Notes: a model not told the origin generated them from the letters alone. Shown: positions 52,189-61,072, counted from the stretch's first letter. The stretch is 64,000 nt of DNA from Polyangiaceae bacterium (GCA_025353725.1 JANXOF010000021.1:84945-148944); one strand, 5' to 3'. Program-made: numbers and translations.

Positions 52189-54726
52189 ATGGAGCCTCAG
52201 GAGACGCGGATGTCAGACGACAAACAAAGCGGACCGGACCTCGACATTTTCGAGGGTCTCGGAAAGAAGAGCGTGAGTCTCCCTTCCGCCGCCTCGGCGC
52301 CGCCGCCCGCACGGGCAGGTCAGTCGAAAAAGACGTTGATGGGCCTTCCGCTACCGGCGGGCTCCTCCGATTCATCCGGCTCCTTTGGCGCGTTCGGGTC
52401 GTTCGCATCGCTCGGCGAGGGCGCCACGACGCGCGCGGTGAGCGGGACGGCTCTGCCCGTCGTGCCGCCTCCGCCAAGCTCGGCCTCAGCCTTCGCCGTA
52501 GCTCCGTTGTCCGCGCCTCCGCGTTCGTCCTCGGTGCCGCCGCCGCCGGAAGCGAGGGCCTCTTCCTCGTCCCTGCCTCCCGCGTCAGGTCGTCACTCTT
52601 CGCCGCCGCCGCTTCCCTCGAGACCGTCCAGCGCGCGGTCCGTGCGCGCCGCGCCGCTCTCGAGCCCTCCGTCGTCCGGTTCGTTTCCCTCGGCCTCACC
52701 GCCACCACCACCGCCGCCGGGTCGTGCATCACTGCCGGATTTCAGCGCGACGCTTCCGAGTGAGAGCGGTATTCCTGCGGCCGTTCGTGTCCCAAGCCTC
52801 AGCACGAAGCCTCCGGCTTGGCCGACCACGAGGCCGGCTGAAGGTGCACTCGGAGTGGTCGCTGGCACGGCGGCAAGCGCCGCGCCTTCTGCGGCGCCTC
52901 GTGCGGTCGAGCGATCAAGCAGTGGAAAGCTCGACATCGACTGGGACGACGACGAGGCCACGCAAGTCTTTGACAGCCGCGAGGGGGTCGAAACGGAGTC
53001 GCGCCCAGGGCAGTCTTCGCGCCCCGAATCACGCGCCGCAGAGCGCGCGAGCATGCACGAAATCCTCAATCGTTCGTCGCGGCCGTCGCTCCCGCCCTCC
53101 ATCGTTCCAGACGAGCTCGCTCAGTCGATCGGCTCGACCCGAACCCAAGACGGCGGCCCGGCCTCCCAACCGCCTTCGGTTCGGCTCCGCGCGAGCACTC
53201 CTTCGTCGCACGCGCTCCGTTCGGCGCCGCCGGCCCCGGGGTCGCTTCGTCCGTACAACCCGAGCACGGCCGTGGCCCCGTTACCGCCTCCGCCACCTCC
53301 TCCCGGTCAGACGACAACGGCGCCGATGCACATGCCGTCGCGCACGTCGGGGCCACCTTCGTCCGTTCCGCCACCGTTCGCGACGGTGCCGCTTGGCTCG
53401 ATGAGCGGGCCCTCAACTGCGCAGGTCGTCTCACAAAGTGCCTATGGGACGTCGTCGACGGTACCTCTCATGCCGCTTGTTCCGCTTGTTCCGCTTGTTC
53501 CGCTTGTGCCGATGATTGAGCGCGCAATGGAGGCCACGGCAGTGACGCCGAGGCGCCCTGTCCTCGGAGCAGGAGCGTGGGGCGCCCTGGCGGCGAGTGG
53601 GATGCTCGCGGCAGGGGTTACCGCTTTCTTTCTGACCTCGCGAACGGGGACGCTCGTCGTCAACGTCGCGGACTCAAAAGGCGCGGCGATTGAAAAACTC
53701 GAAGTCCTCGTGGACGGGAAGCTCGCGTGTGAGAGCGCCCCGTGCATTCTTCGCGAGGTGACCGCCGGGGTTCACGAAGTTCGCGTTAACGCGGCGGGCT
53801 ATGAGGCCCCCGCACCGCGCGGCGTGACGATCGAGTCACGAAAAGACTCTTCGACGGAGTTTGCCCTCGCGCCCTTTCGCGCGGTCGCAGGCGCTGGCGC
53901 GGACAGCGCGAACAAGCTGAGCAGCGCGCCGGTCGCGTTGAAGCTCAACGGCAACCCACTGCAGGCCGGCGTACACGTCTTCGTCGATGGTACGGACGTG
54001 GGCGCGCTCCCTCAGGAGGTGCGCGACCTCACGCCAGGCGCGCACACCGTGAAAATCTCTGGAAACGAGCGGTACGCGGCGTTCGAGAAGGTCATCTTCA
54101 TCAAACCCGACGAGCCAACAGACCTCGGCACGGTGTCACTCAAGGTGCTCAAAGGCAAAGCGACCATTCAGCTTGGTACGCCGGGCGCCAAGGTTTACCT
54201 CGCTTCCGGAACGAACCGCAAAGAGGTCCCGCAGTTCCCGATCGCCGTCGACTTCGAGCCGACCGAAAAGTGGACGCTCGAGGCGAAAATGCCTGGGATG
54301 GAGGACTTCGCGCAGCCGATTAGCTTCGACGACGGGCAGGCCGAAAAAACATTCCTCGTCACCCTTGCTCCAAAGGGCATGACGACGCCGCAAGTCGGAC
54401 AGGCGGCGCCCGTAAGCCTGCCGAAGCCGCTGACGTTTCCCGTGCAGGCCTCACCGGCGCCCGTGGTTCCGAAGGAGCCCCCGGCGGCAGGAAAAGAGTC
54501 GACTGCGGCGACCGGAGAAGCATTCCTCAACATCAACTCTCGTCCTGCGTCGACGGTCCTTGTCGACGGCAAGCCGCTTGGGCCGACGCCGCGCCTCAAG
54601 GTGGCCGTACCCCCAGGCACGCACACGGTGCTTTTCATCAACGCGGAGGAGTCGCTCAAAAAATCACTCTCCGTGACCGTCGCAGCCGGCGAAACGAAGG
54701 CCGTTTCGGCGAAGCTTCGCGACTGA
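52189..54726 (+). CDS. Multi-PEGA membrane protein with long Pro/Ser-rich cytoplasmic region
   Basis: An 845-residue protein; both ATG 52189 (GAGGAG 5 bases upstream) and ATG 52210 (AGGAG 7 bases upstream) have good ribosome sites. Residues 20-450 are disordered, rich in Ser, Pro and Ala, with FEGLGKKS at the start. A hydrophobic helix near 455-478 is followed by three or four PEGA-like units in the periplasm: LEVLVDGKLACES, GVHVFVDGTDVGAL, AKVYLASGTNRKE and STVLVDGKPLGPTP. PEGA proteins of this type often accompany Ser/Thr kinases as substrates or envelope links. Just before the helix is a PLV repeat encoded by nonamers. It precedes the PilR-like gene by 98 bases. The function is unknown. 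Confidence 0.8.
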   Translation: MEPQETRMSDDKQSGPDLDIFEGLGKKSVSLPSAASAPPPARAGQSKKTLMGLPLPAGSSDSSGSFGAFGSFASLGEGATTRAVSGTALPVVPPPPSSASAFAVAPLSAPPRSSSVPPPPEARASSSSLPPASGRHSSPPPLPSRPSSARSVRAAPLSSPPSSGSFPSASPPPPPPPGRASLPDFSATLPSESGIPAAVRVPSLSTKPPAWPTTRPAEGALGVVAGTAASAAPSAAPRAVERSSSGKLDIDWDDDEATQVFDSREGVETESRPGQSSRPESRAAERASMHEILNRSSRPSLPPSIVPDELAQSIGSTRTQDGGPASQPPSVRLRASTPSSHALRSAPPAPGSLRPYNPSTAVAPLPPPPPPPGQTTTAPMHMPSRTSGPPSSVPPPFATVPLGSMSGPSTAQVVSQSAYGTSSTVPLMPLVPLVPLVPLVPMIERAMEATAVTPRRPVLGAGAWGALAASGMLAAGVTAFFLTSRTGTLVVNVADSKGAAIEKLEVLVDGKLACESAPCILREVTAGVHEVRVNAAGYEAPAPRGVTIESRKDSSTEFALAPFRAVAGAGADSANKLSSAPVALKLNGNPLQAGVHVFVDGTDVGALPQEVRDLTPGAHTVKISGNERYAAFEKVIFIKPDEPTDLGTVSLKVLKGKATIQLGTPGAKVYLASGTNRKEVPQFPIAVDFEPTEKWTLEAKMPGMEDFAQPISFDDGQAEKTFLVTLAPKGMTTPQVGQAAPVSLPKPLTFPVQASPAPVVPKEPPAAGKESTAATGEAFLNINSRPASTVLVDGKPLGPTPRLKVAVPPGTHTVLFINAEESLKKSLSVTVAAGETKAVSAKLRD
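53473..53508 (+). repeat. In-frame nonamer repeat (CCGCTTGTT x3 plus CCGCTTGTG) in the PEGA gene
   Basis: Four 9-base units encode Pro-Leu-Val four times, just before the membrane helix of the PEGA protein. The last unit differs at one base. The reading frame is preserved whatever the copy number. Confidence 0.95.
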
Positions 54727-54824
54727 GCTGAAGCGCGGGCGACGCGCGACGCGCAAGTGCACCGTGAGAGCACGCGGTGTCGTGAGCGTTCGCGCCTCGC
54801 CGATTTGTCGTATCGTTTCGCGGT

Positions 54825-56255
54825 ATGAGCGTGAGTGACAGGGCGAGCATCCTGGTCGTCGACGACGAGCCAGGTTTACGGGAAATGCTCGCGATTCTCT
54901 TTCGGCGTGAAGCCTACGACGTCACCGTTCTGCCGGGTTTCGTGAGCGCGCGCGAGGCCATCCGAAACGCGCCCGCGCCGTACGGCGTCGTGCTGACGGA
55001 CTTGATGATGCCCGACGGCTCAGGCCTCGACGTTCTCTCACTCGCCAAAGCGCGGAGTGAGGAAACAGAGGTGATTGTCATGACGGCTCACTCCACGGTC
55101 GAGACGGCGATTACGGCGATGAAACGCGGCGCGTACGACTTCGTCACGAAGCCTTTCGCAACGGCGGAGCTCCGTGCACTCGTGCACAAGGCGTTTGAGA
55201 AGAGCGCGCTCATCGCCGAAAACGTGCGCCTTCGCGCGCAGGTCGACCGCCAAAATCCGAAAGATTTCCTCGGGCATTCGCAGCCGATGCGAAAGGTTTT
55301 GGACCTCATCACGCGCGTCGCGGAAAGCCGCAGTACGGTGCTCATCACGGGCGAGAGCGGCACGGGCAAAGAGCGCGTCGCCCGCGCGGTGCACGACGTC
55401 TCCGAGCGGAAAACGAAGCCTTTTTTGGTCGTCAACTGCGGGGCTATCCCAGAGGCGCTTGTCGAGAGTGAGCTCTTCGGGCACGAGCGAGGCGCGTTCA
55501 CGGGCGCGGTCTCCCGCAAGCTGGGCATCTTCCGCGAGGCTGACGGCGGCACGGTACTGCTCGACGAAGTCGGCGAGCTCCCGCTCAGTGTGCAGGTAAA
55601 GCTGCTTCGCGTGCTCCAAGAGAAAAAGGTGCGCGGCGTCGGGGAATCGAACGAAACCGCGATCGACGTTCGTGTCCTCGCGGCGACGAACCGCGTCGTG
55701 GAAGACGACGTGAAAACGGGCAAATTCCGCCAAGATCTGTACTACCGACTCAACGTGATTCGAATTGAGGTACCGCCACTCCGAAAGCGCCGCGAAGACG
55801 TCAACGAGCTCGCGCATCACTTTCTCGAGCGCTGCGGGCGCGAGCAAAATAAGGCTCTCCGCGGGTTTTCTTCCGATGCGCTGCGGGCGCTCGACGCCTA
55901 CGACTTTCCGGGTAACGTCCGTGAGCTCGAAAACATCGTCGAACGCGCCGTCGCGTTGGGAAGCGGGCCTCAAATCGCGCTCGGCGATCTCCCGCACGAG
56001 GTGAGCGGCTCGGTCGCGCAACCGAGCCCGGCACTCGTCGCGCTTCCCGAAGCGGGCTGCGATCTCGACGCTGTCCTGGGAGAGGTCGAACGTCGACTTA
56101 TCTTACAAGCCCTCGAACGCTCGGGCGGTGTGCGAACCGCGGCGGCACGAACGCTTGGCATCACACTCCGTAGCCTCCGCGACAGAATGCGAAAGCTCTC
56201 GCTCCAACGAGGCGATGAGCTCCTCACGCCTGACTCTTGGAAGCCCGAAAGCTGA
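54825..56255 (+). CDS. NtrC-family sigma-54 response regulator (PilR-like)
   Basis: A 476-residue three-domain regulator. The receiver domain has the acidic pocket VVDDEPG, phosphoacceptor Asp59 (VLTDLMMPDG) and Lys109. The AAA+ domain has Walker A GESGTGKE (176-183), the sigma-54 contact loop GAFTGA (223-228) and Walker B VLLDEVGELP. The C-terminus is a Fis-type helix-turn-helix (RRLILQALERSGGVRTAAAR). It should activate sigma-54 promoters when phosphorylated. Pilin-like genes start 175 bases downstream on the same strand, so a PilR-like control of the pilin genes is likely. No sensor kinase gene is adjacent, so its partner is elsewhere. Confidence 0.93.
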   Translation: MSVSDRASILVVDDEPGLREMLAILFRREAYDVTVLPGFVSAREAIRNAPAPYGVVLTDLMMPDGSGLDVLSLAKARSEETEVIVMTAHSTVETAITAMKRGAYDFVTKPFATAELRALVHKAFEKSALIAENVRLRAQVDRQNPKDFLGHSQPMRKVLDLITRVAESRSTVLITGESGTGKERVARAVHDVSERKTKPFLVVNCGAIPEALVESELFGHERGAFTGAVSRKLGIFREADGGTVLLDEVGELPLSVQVKLLRVLQEKKVRGVGESNETAIDVRVLAATNRVVEDDVKTGKFRQDLYYRLNVIRIEVPPLRKRREDVNELAHHFLERCGREQNKALRGFSSDALRALDAYDFPGNVRELENIVERAVALGSGPQIALGDLPHEVSGSVAQPSPALVALPEAGCDLDAVLGEVERRLILQALERSGGVRTAAARTLGITLRSLRDRMRKLSLQRGDELLTPDSWKPES

Positions 56256-56429
56256 TGTGCGAGCCTAGTGAGCGACACCAGCCACGAACGTTTTTCGTCC
56301 ATCGCGCGAGCCTTGAAGGACGAAAATCGTCCGTCACAGATGTCATCGAATAACGCACTCAATCGAGCTTTTCGCGCGTTTTCGGGGCACGCGATTACGA
56401 TTGAGTCTCATTTGCGCTCGGAGACATTG

Positions 56430-57065
56430 ATGGCACGACGGGTGCACTACTCCCTGTCACGAATGACGGAGAACGAAGGTCGCACGCGACGCACGCTGAA
56501 GCGTTTAGGGCGTCTCCTTCGTGCAGAGTCGGGTGAACGAGTGCGACGCACATCGCGCGGGTTCACGCTCGTCGAACTCTCGATTGTCGTGGCGATTGTA
56601 GGTGTTCTATCCGTACTTGCGATTGTCGGGTATCGAAAGCTCACCTTGAGCGCCAAGGTATCCGAGGCTCGCAACATGATTTCCGCGATTCGCATTGCGC
56701 AAGAGGATTACAAAGTCGAGCGAGGTATCTACGCAAACCTTGGCGACACGGTTCACTGTCCTGGCTCGGGCCTTCTTCAAGTAAAGACCCAGTGGACCAC
56801 GGCCTGCAGCGGAGGCGTCGCGACCTGGAGCCTCCTCCCGGTTCACAGTGATGGTCCAGTTCAGTTTGGCTACGCAACCGTCGCGAACGCCGCCGGGGCA
56901 ACGCCTCCTAATTACGGATTCGTGAACGTAACCGCAGCTGACTTGACTCGGCCTTGGTACGTGGTTCACGCGCAGGCCGACCTCGATGGCCAGGGCGGGA
57001 ACAATACGCAACTCGTGGGCACCTCGTTCGGTAACCAAATTTTCTCTGCTAGCGAAGGCGAATAG
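56430..57065 (+). CDS. Type IV pilin-like protein with long leader
   Basis: A 211-residue prepilin-like protein. ATG 56430 is chosen for the GGAG site six bases upstream; GTG 56268 and ATG 56463 are other in-frame starts. The leader is long and basic (about 43 residues, ending RRTSRG), then FTLVELSIVVAIVGVLSVLAIV follows as the mature N-terminal helix with Glu5. The C-terminal globular part ends with ADLDGQGGNNTQ, a degenerate version of the D-x-D-G-D loop seen in the neighbouring pilins. It could be a minor pilin or a pseudopilin. Confidence 0.85.
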   Translation: MARRVHYSLSRMTENEGRTRRTLKRLGRLLRAESGERVRRTSRGFTLVELSIVVAIVGVLSVLAIVGYRKLTLSAKVSEARNMISAIRIAQEDYKVERGIYANLGDTVHCPGSGLLQVKTQWTTACSGGVATWSLLPVHSDGPVQFGYATVANAAGATPPNYGFVNVTAADLTRPWYVVHAQADLDGQGGNNTQLVGTSFGNQIFSASEGE

Positions 57066-57156
57066 CCTTCACGTTTCGAGTTTTACGAATCGCGCGCGCC
57101 CCGGCCTGCACGCGATTGCCATTGAACCAGGCCGTTTCTAAGGGAGCATGACAAAT

Positions 57157-57744
57157 ATGATGATTCGTAAGAGTTCGAAGGAAGGCTTTACGCTCGTTGA
57201 GCTCATGATCGTCGTCGCGATCGTCGGTGTCCTCGCGGTCCTCGCCGTCTTCGGAGTCCGAAAGTACATCGCCAACGCGAAAACCGCGGAAGCGAAGAAC
57301 TCGATTGGTCAGATGGGCAAAGACGCGGCCTCGGCGCTCGAACGGGAGATTATGTCCTCGACCGTGCTCGCCGTCGGGGGTACGGCGGCCCTCAACCGGC
57401 GCCTCTGCCTCAGCGCTACGGCGACCGTTCCGGCGAGCGCCAGCGATATCTCCGGCAAGAAGTATCAGGCGAACCCTGCGGTCGCCACGGACTTCAACAA
57501 GGACTCCACGGTTCCAGGCGTCGGCTTCTACTGCCTAAAGTTCGAAATGGCAACGCCCCAGTACTACATGTACAACTATACGTCCGATGCCACAACTGCG
57601 ACCGTCGGCACCACGATGTCTGCGATAGCCAACGGCGACCTCAACGGCGACACCGTGCTGTCTACCTTCAAGCTAGACGGAGCGATTGCCTCGGGCCAGC
57701 TTCGCCTCGCCCCGTCGATTGGCGAGACGCTCCCCGAAGAATGA
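57157..57744 (+). CDS. Type IV pilin, probable major subunit
   Basis: A 195-residue prepilin. ATG 57157 is favoured because the AGGGAG site (57141-57146) is too close to ATG 57148. The short leader MMIRKSSKEG is cut before FTLVELMIVVAIVGVLAVLAV, with Glu5 and a typical hydrophobic spine. It has two cysteines in the globular domain. A loop ANGDLNGDTVLSTFKL near the C-terminus resembles a calcium-binding loop shared with the two pilin-like proteins downstream. It is followed by a strong stem-loop terminator, so it is probably transcribed separately and abundantly, as expected for PilA. It lies downstream of the PilR-like gene. Confidence 0.88.
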   Translation: MMIRKSSKEGFTLVELMIVVAIVGVLAVLAVFGVRKYIANAKTAEAKNSIGQMGKDAASALEREIMSSTVLAVGGTAALNRRLCLSATATVPASASDISGKKYQANPAVATDFNKDSTVPGVGFYCLKFEMATPQYYMYNYTSDATTATVGTTMSAIANGDLNGDTVLSTFKLDGAIASGQLRLAPSIGETLPEE

Positions 57745-57768
57745 TCTTCGCCTAGTTCCCTCGGCTCA

Positions 57769-57809
57769 ACGCCCTCGTCGCATCGCTGCGTCGGGGGCGT
57801 TTCGCTTTT
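57769..57809 (+). terminator. Rho-independent terminator after the pilin gene
   Basis: A 13-base stem with two mismatches (ACGCCCTCGTCGC with GCGTCGGGGGCGT) and a 6-base loop, followed by the T-rich TTCGCTTTT. It begins 25 bases after the pilin stop and ends before the next pilin-like gene. Confidence 0.7.
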
Positions 57810-57845
57810 GTCGGCGCTGATTCGCCCAGGTCTTGCTCCCCACTC

Positions 57846-58505
57846 ATGCAACCGAGTCACCAAAATCGTAGGTCTTGCGCTATCTTCATCGCCTTGTCGG
57901 GCCGCGCTGCGAACACCACTGACCGCGTTCTTCGTTCGTCGCCGCGGCTTCGCGGGGGGTGCGGCGCGCGCCGTGGGTTCACCGCCGTCGAACTCATGAA
58001 CTTTTTAGCGCTCGCCGCGGTCCTCAGCGCGCTCGGGATGTACGCGCTGGCGCGGTACGCAAGGCACGGGAAAACGGTCGAGGCCGTAAGCTCGGTCAAT
58101 TCGCTCGCGAGCGCGGCCGCCGAGTTTTATAACGCTTCCGACGCGACGCAGCCCACCGGCGCGGCCGCTCAAGCGGCTCATGCCATGCGCCACTTCCCGC
58201 CGAGCGCGCGCGCTCCCGTGCCGGAAGACGCTCTTTCCGTTCGCGGCAAGCGCTACCAGTCAAACCTGGCGGATTGGTCCGCGAGTCCGTGGCACGATCT
58301 CCGTTTCAAGGTCGTGCAGCCTCAGTGCTACCAGTACGCGTTCGAGGCCCAAGGCTCTGGGGCGACGGCGACCGCAAAAGTCTCGGCGCAAGGCGACCTC
58401 GACGGCGACGGCGTGAGATCGACGTACTCGCTGAGCATCACCCCCGACGGTAACCTAACCGGGGTCGTTGACAAGGTCATGACCAAGCAGGACATCGAGG
58501 AATAG
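57846..58505 (+). CDS. Type IV pilin-like (minor pilin or pseudopilin) protein
   Basis: A 219-residue frame. ATG 57846 gives a leader of about 43 residues ending GARRG, before FTAVELMNFLALAAVLSALGMYALARY, which keeps Gly(-1), Phe(+1) and Glu(+5) but has a less hydrophobic spine than the major pilin. The C-terminal region has QGDLDGDGVRSTYSL, a D-x-D-G-D loop. The long leader may mean that a non-ATG start further in is used. It is followed 7 bases later by another pilin-like gene, so they are probably co-translated. Confidence 0.8.
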   Translation: MQPSHQNRRSCAIFIALSGRAANTTDRVLRSSPRLRGGCGARRGFTAVELMNFLALAAVLSALGMYALARYARHGKTVEAVSSVNSLASAAAEFYNASDATQPTGAAAQAAHAMRHFPPSARAPVPEDALSVRGKRYQSNLADWSASPWHDLRFKVVQPQCYQYAFEAQGSGATATAKVSAQGDLDGDGVRSTYSLSITPDGNLTGVVDKVMTKQDIEE

Positions 58506-58512
58506 GAGCGAG

Positions 58513-58998
58513 ATGCGTCACTTTACGCCCGTCGAGCTCGCGATGGCGTTCGCGCTGGGCGGGTCCACGCTCGCCGTCGCTGTTCCGGCATTTTGCCGCG
58601 AGCTTCATGGCTCACGCCTTGTCGAGGCGACGGAGGGACTCACGCGGCTCAACACGGCCGCCGTCGCGTACGCCGCGGCCAATGCGCGCTTCCCGGACAG
58701 CGCGCCGCTCACCCCCGCCACGCCGCCACGCGGAGCGAAAGAGGTCGACCCACCCGGGATGTGGGACGGCCCGACGTGGAAAGCGCTTGGATTTCGGGGC
58801 TCCGAAGAGGGTGTCCCGCACGCGTTTTCGTTTTCGTTCACGAGCGCGCCGGGGGGTACGTCGTTCGTCGCGCAAGCGCGCGGTGATCTCGACGGCGACG
58901 GCACGTTCAGCACGTTCGAGACGCGCGGCACGAAACCGCCGGGGGACCAGGCCCCCGAACTCGCGCCGGGCATCTACGTGGAGGCCGAGCTCGAATGA
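58513..58998 (+). CDS. Divergent pilin-like protein with His in place of Gly(-1)
   Basis: A 161-residue protein with AGGAG four bases before ATG 58513. The N-terminus MRHFTPVELAMAFALGGSTLAVAV has Phe(+1) and Glu(+5) of a class III prepilin signal, but the residue before the cut is His instead of the near-invariant Gly, and only three residues precede the cut. A Cys follows in the helix region. The C-terminal RGDLDGDGTFSTFET loop has full EF-hand-like spacing with Glu at position 12. It overlaps the next gene by four bases (ATGA). It may be processed poorly or not at all by PilD. Confidence 0.78.
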   Translation: MRHFTPVELAMAFALGGSTLAVAVPAFCRELHGSRLVEATEGLTRLNTAAVAYAAANARFPDSAPLTPATPPRGAKEVDPPGMWDGPTWKALGFRGSEEGVPHAFSFSFTSAPGGTSFVAQARGDLDGDGTFSTFETRGTKPPGDQAPELAPGIYVEAELE

Positions 58999-59882
58999 GG
59001 CCGTGGCTCGCCGTTCGCTCGCTTTTCCTCGCCGCCGGAGCGGCTTTTGGCATTGCCGTCGTTCAACCCGGACTCGCGGCGAGCGCACACAAGGTTCTGC
59101 AGCGCGACGACGTCTTCCTGCTTCCGCCCGCGTCGCAGCTACGCGCCATGACACTCGGTTATCGCGCCTGCGCCACAGACCTTTTGTGGGCAAAGCTCGT
59201 CCTCGAGGTCGGGATCCACTGGCAAGAGAAGCGTTCGTTCCCCGATGTCACGCGGTACATCGACGGCATCCTCGCACTGGAGCCTGACTTTCCGACCGTC
59301 TATGATTTTGTCGACACGTTTCTCGTGTACCCGGCTCCTCCCGGGGGCACGGCCGACGATGCCCGCGCGGCACGCCGGTACCTCGAAAGAGGCGCCGCAG
59401 AGCGCCCGTACGACGCGAACGTGTGGCTTCATTACGGCCAATTTACGGCGTTTCTTGCCCCGACTTTTTTGAACGACAAGAAAGAGATCGACCAATGGCG
59501 AGTCGACGGCGCAAAGGCCATTGCGCGCGCCGTCGAGCTCGGGAGCGACGCCAGCCGGTCGCTCTCCGCGGCCTCGATTCTGAGCAAAGGCGGCGAGCGC
59601 GAGGCCACGATCGAGCACCTCCGGCGTGCCTACGCGATGACCGATGATCCCGACACGCGCGAGCAGTTCTCCCTCAAACTCCGCTCGCTCCAAGCCGACG
59701 CGTTCGCCGAAGACGCCGTAAAGCTCGTCGACCGCGAGTGGCAAACGGGCTTTCCTTTTTTGTCACGCGGGATGACCTTGCTCCTCGGGCCAAGCCGCTC
59801 GCCGGCGCAATGTGCGGGACCGTCGCACACGGGTCCGGGCTGCGCGCGCGATTGGCAACAAGCCGTCGACCAAGCCAAGTAG
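58995..59882 (+). CDS. TPR-like predicted secreted or membrane-anchored protein
   Basis: A 295-residue protein with an N-terminal hydrophobic signal or anchor (about residues 6-28, AVRSLFLAAGAAFGIAVVQPG). The remainder is mostly helical and TPR-like (DFPTVYDFVDTFLVYPAPPG, RRYLERGAAERPYDANVWLHYG, IEHLRRAYAMTDDPDTREQF). It ends in a Cys-containing tail. It is coupled to the divergent pilin-like gene by a four-base overlap and thus belongs to the pilus-like cluster. I suppose a role in pilus assembly or anchoring, without direct evidence. Confidence 0.7.
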   Translation: MRPWLAVRSLFLAAGAAFGIAVVQPGLAASAHKVLQRDDVFLLPPASQLRAMTLGYRACATDLLWAKLVLEVGIHWQEKRSFPDVTRYIDGILALEPDFPTVYDFVDTFLVYPAPPGGTADDARAARRYLERGAAERPYDANVWLHYGQFTAFLAPTFLNDKKEIDQWRVDGAKAIARAVELGSDASRSLSAASILSKGGEREATIEHLRRAYAMTDDPDTREQFSLKLRSLQADAFAEDAVKLVDREWQTGFPFLSRGMTLLLGPSRSPAQCAGPSHTGPGCARDWQQAVDQAK

Positions 59883-59968
59883 CCCACAGCGGCCGCCCTT
59901 AGGCGCCTCGTCCAGAGTCGTCGTGCGTTCATCGCCTGCGTCCCGCGAAAGCTGGTAGGTCCTGAGCG

Positions 59969-61072
59969 ATGCTCGGCTCTCTCGAGGTGCTTTGTGGCCA
60001 GATGCTTGTCGTTGGGCTCGCCGGAACCGAGCTCACGGCTTCGGAGCAACGCGCCTTGGCCGCCGGTAAGCGCGCGGGCGTCGTGCTCTTCAGGCGCAAC
60101 ATCGCGGCGTCGATGGGCGACGTCGCGGCGCTCAACGCCGCGGTGCTCGAGGCGGCGCCAGTGGATCTCCCGCCACTTATCGCGGTGGATCAAGAAGGCG
60201 GCCGCGTCATGCGGCTCGGGCTACCCGCCATGCAGCTTCCGCCGATGCGGACCCTCGGCGGGCTCAACGACGTCGCCCTTGTGCGTCGCCTCGCGGAGGC
60301 TCAGGCTCGCGAGCTCGCGGCCCTCGGATTCACCATGACGTTCAGTCCGGTCGCCGACGTTCACACGCGTGACGAAAACCCGATCATCGGCGATCGCGCG
60401 TTTGCGTCTTCCCCAGAGGCTGTCGCGGCGATGGCCTCGGCGTTCGCCGAAGGACTCAAGCGAGGTGGCGTCCTGTCGTGCGCGAAGCACTTTCCAGGTC
60501 ACGGCGACACCACGGTGGACTCGCATCTCGCGCTGCCGCGTGTCGACCGAGCGCTCGCCGACTTGGAGCGCCTCGAGCTCGCGCCGTTTCGCGCACTCGC
60601 CCAAGATCAACGTGTCGACGCGATGATGACGGCGCACGTCGTCTACCCCGCGCTTGACGCCGCGCAGCCCGCCACGCTCTCACATGCCATATGCACAAGA
60701 TTGCTTCGCGAAACGATGGGCTTCGAAGGCGTGCTTTTCTCGGACGATCTTGAAATGAAGGCACTCACGATGCCCATCGCGGAAGCGGCCGTGCGCGCGG
60801 TCGCCGCGGGTTGCGACGTCCTGCTCCTCTGTTCGCGCGAAGGCGCAGCAGACGAAGCGCACGAGGCGCTCATCCGCGAGGCCGAAAAAAGCACCGTCTT
60901 CAAAGCGCGGTGTGAGCAAGCGCTCCTGCGCGCGGTGGCCATGCGTCGTCGGGTAAGTCCGTCGCCTGTCGCCAGAGAGGCCGACCTCGCACGCGTCTTC
61001 GAGGCGAGTCGTCCGATGGTGTCGGAACTCGAATCGCGCCTTGCCTCGTGCGCTAAACTGGCGTCGAGATGA
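59969..61072 (+). CDS. nagZ: Beta-N-acetylhexosaminidase (GH3)
   Basis: A 367-residue GH3 single-domain enzyme. It has LIAVDQEGGRVMRLG, the NagZ signature CAKHFPGHGDTTVDSHL with the general acid/base His, and the nucleophile Asp in FSDDLEMKAL. NagZ removes terminal GlcNAc from anhydro-muropeptides during peptidoglycan recycling in the cytoplasm; no signal peptide is visible. The stop overlaps the start of hutI (ATGA), an unusual pairing of recycling and histidine catabolism, probably only an operon of convenience. Confidence 0.92.
   Translation: MLGSLEVLCGQMLVVGLAGTELTASEQRALAAGKRAGVVLFRRNIAASMGDVAALNAAVLEAAPVDLPPLIAVDQEGGRVMRLGLPAMQLPPMRTLGGLNDVALVRRLAEAQARELAALGFTMTFSPVADVHTRDENPIIGDRAFASSPEAVAAMASAFAEGLKRGGVLSCAKHFPGHGDTTVDSHLALPRVDRALADLERLELAPFRALAQDQRVDAMMTAHVVYPALDAAQPATLSHAICTRLLRETMGFEGVLFSDDLEMKALTMPIAEAAVRAVAAGCDVLLLCSREGAADEAHEALIREAEKSTVFKARCEQALLRAVAMRRRVSPSPVAREADLARVFEASRPMVSELESRLASCAKLASR

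Noticed and set aside
55038-56021. 327-codon open frame on the minus strand
   Set aside because: Lies entirely antisense to the sigma-54 regulator gene.
57101-57120. Near match to a sigma-54 promoter upstream of the pilin gene (TGCACGCGATTGC)
   Set aside because: The GC elements are one base too close to each other for the strict -24/-12 spacing, so I do not call it.
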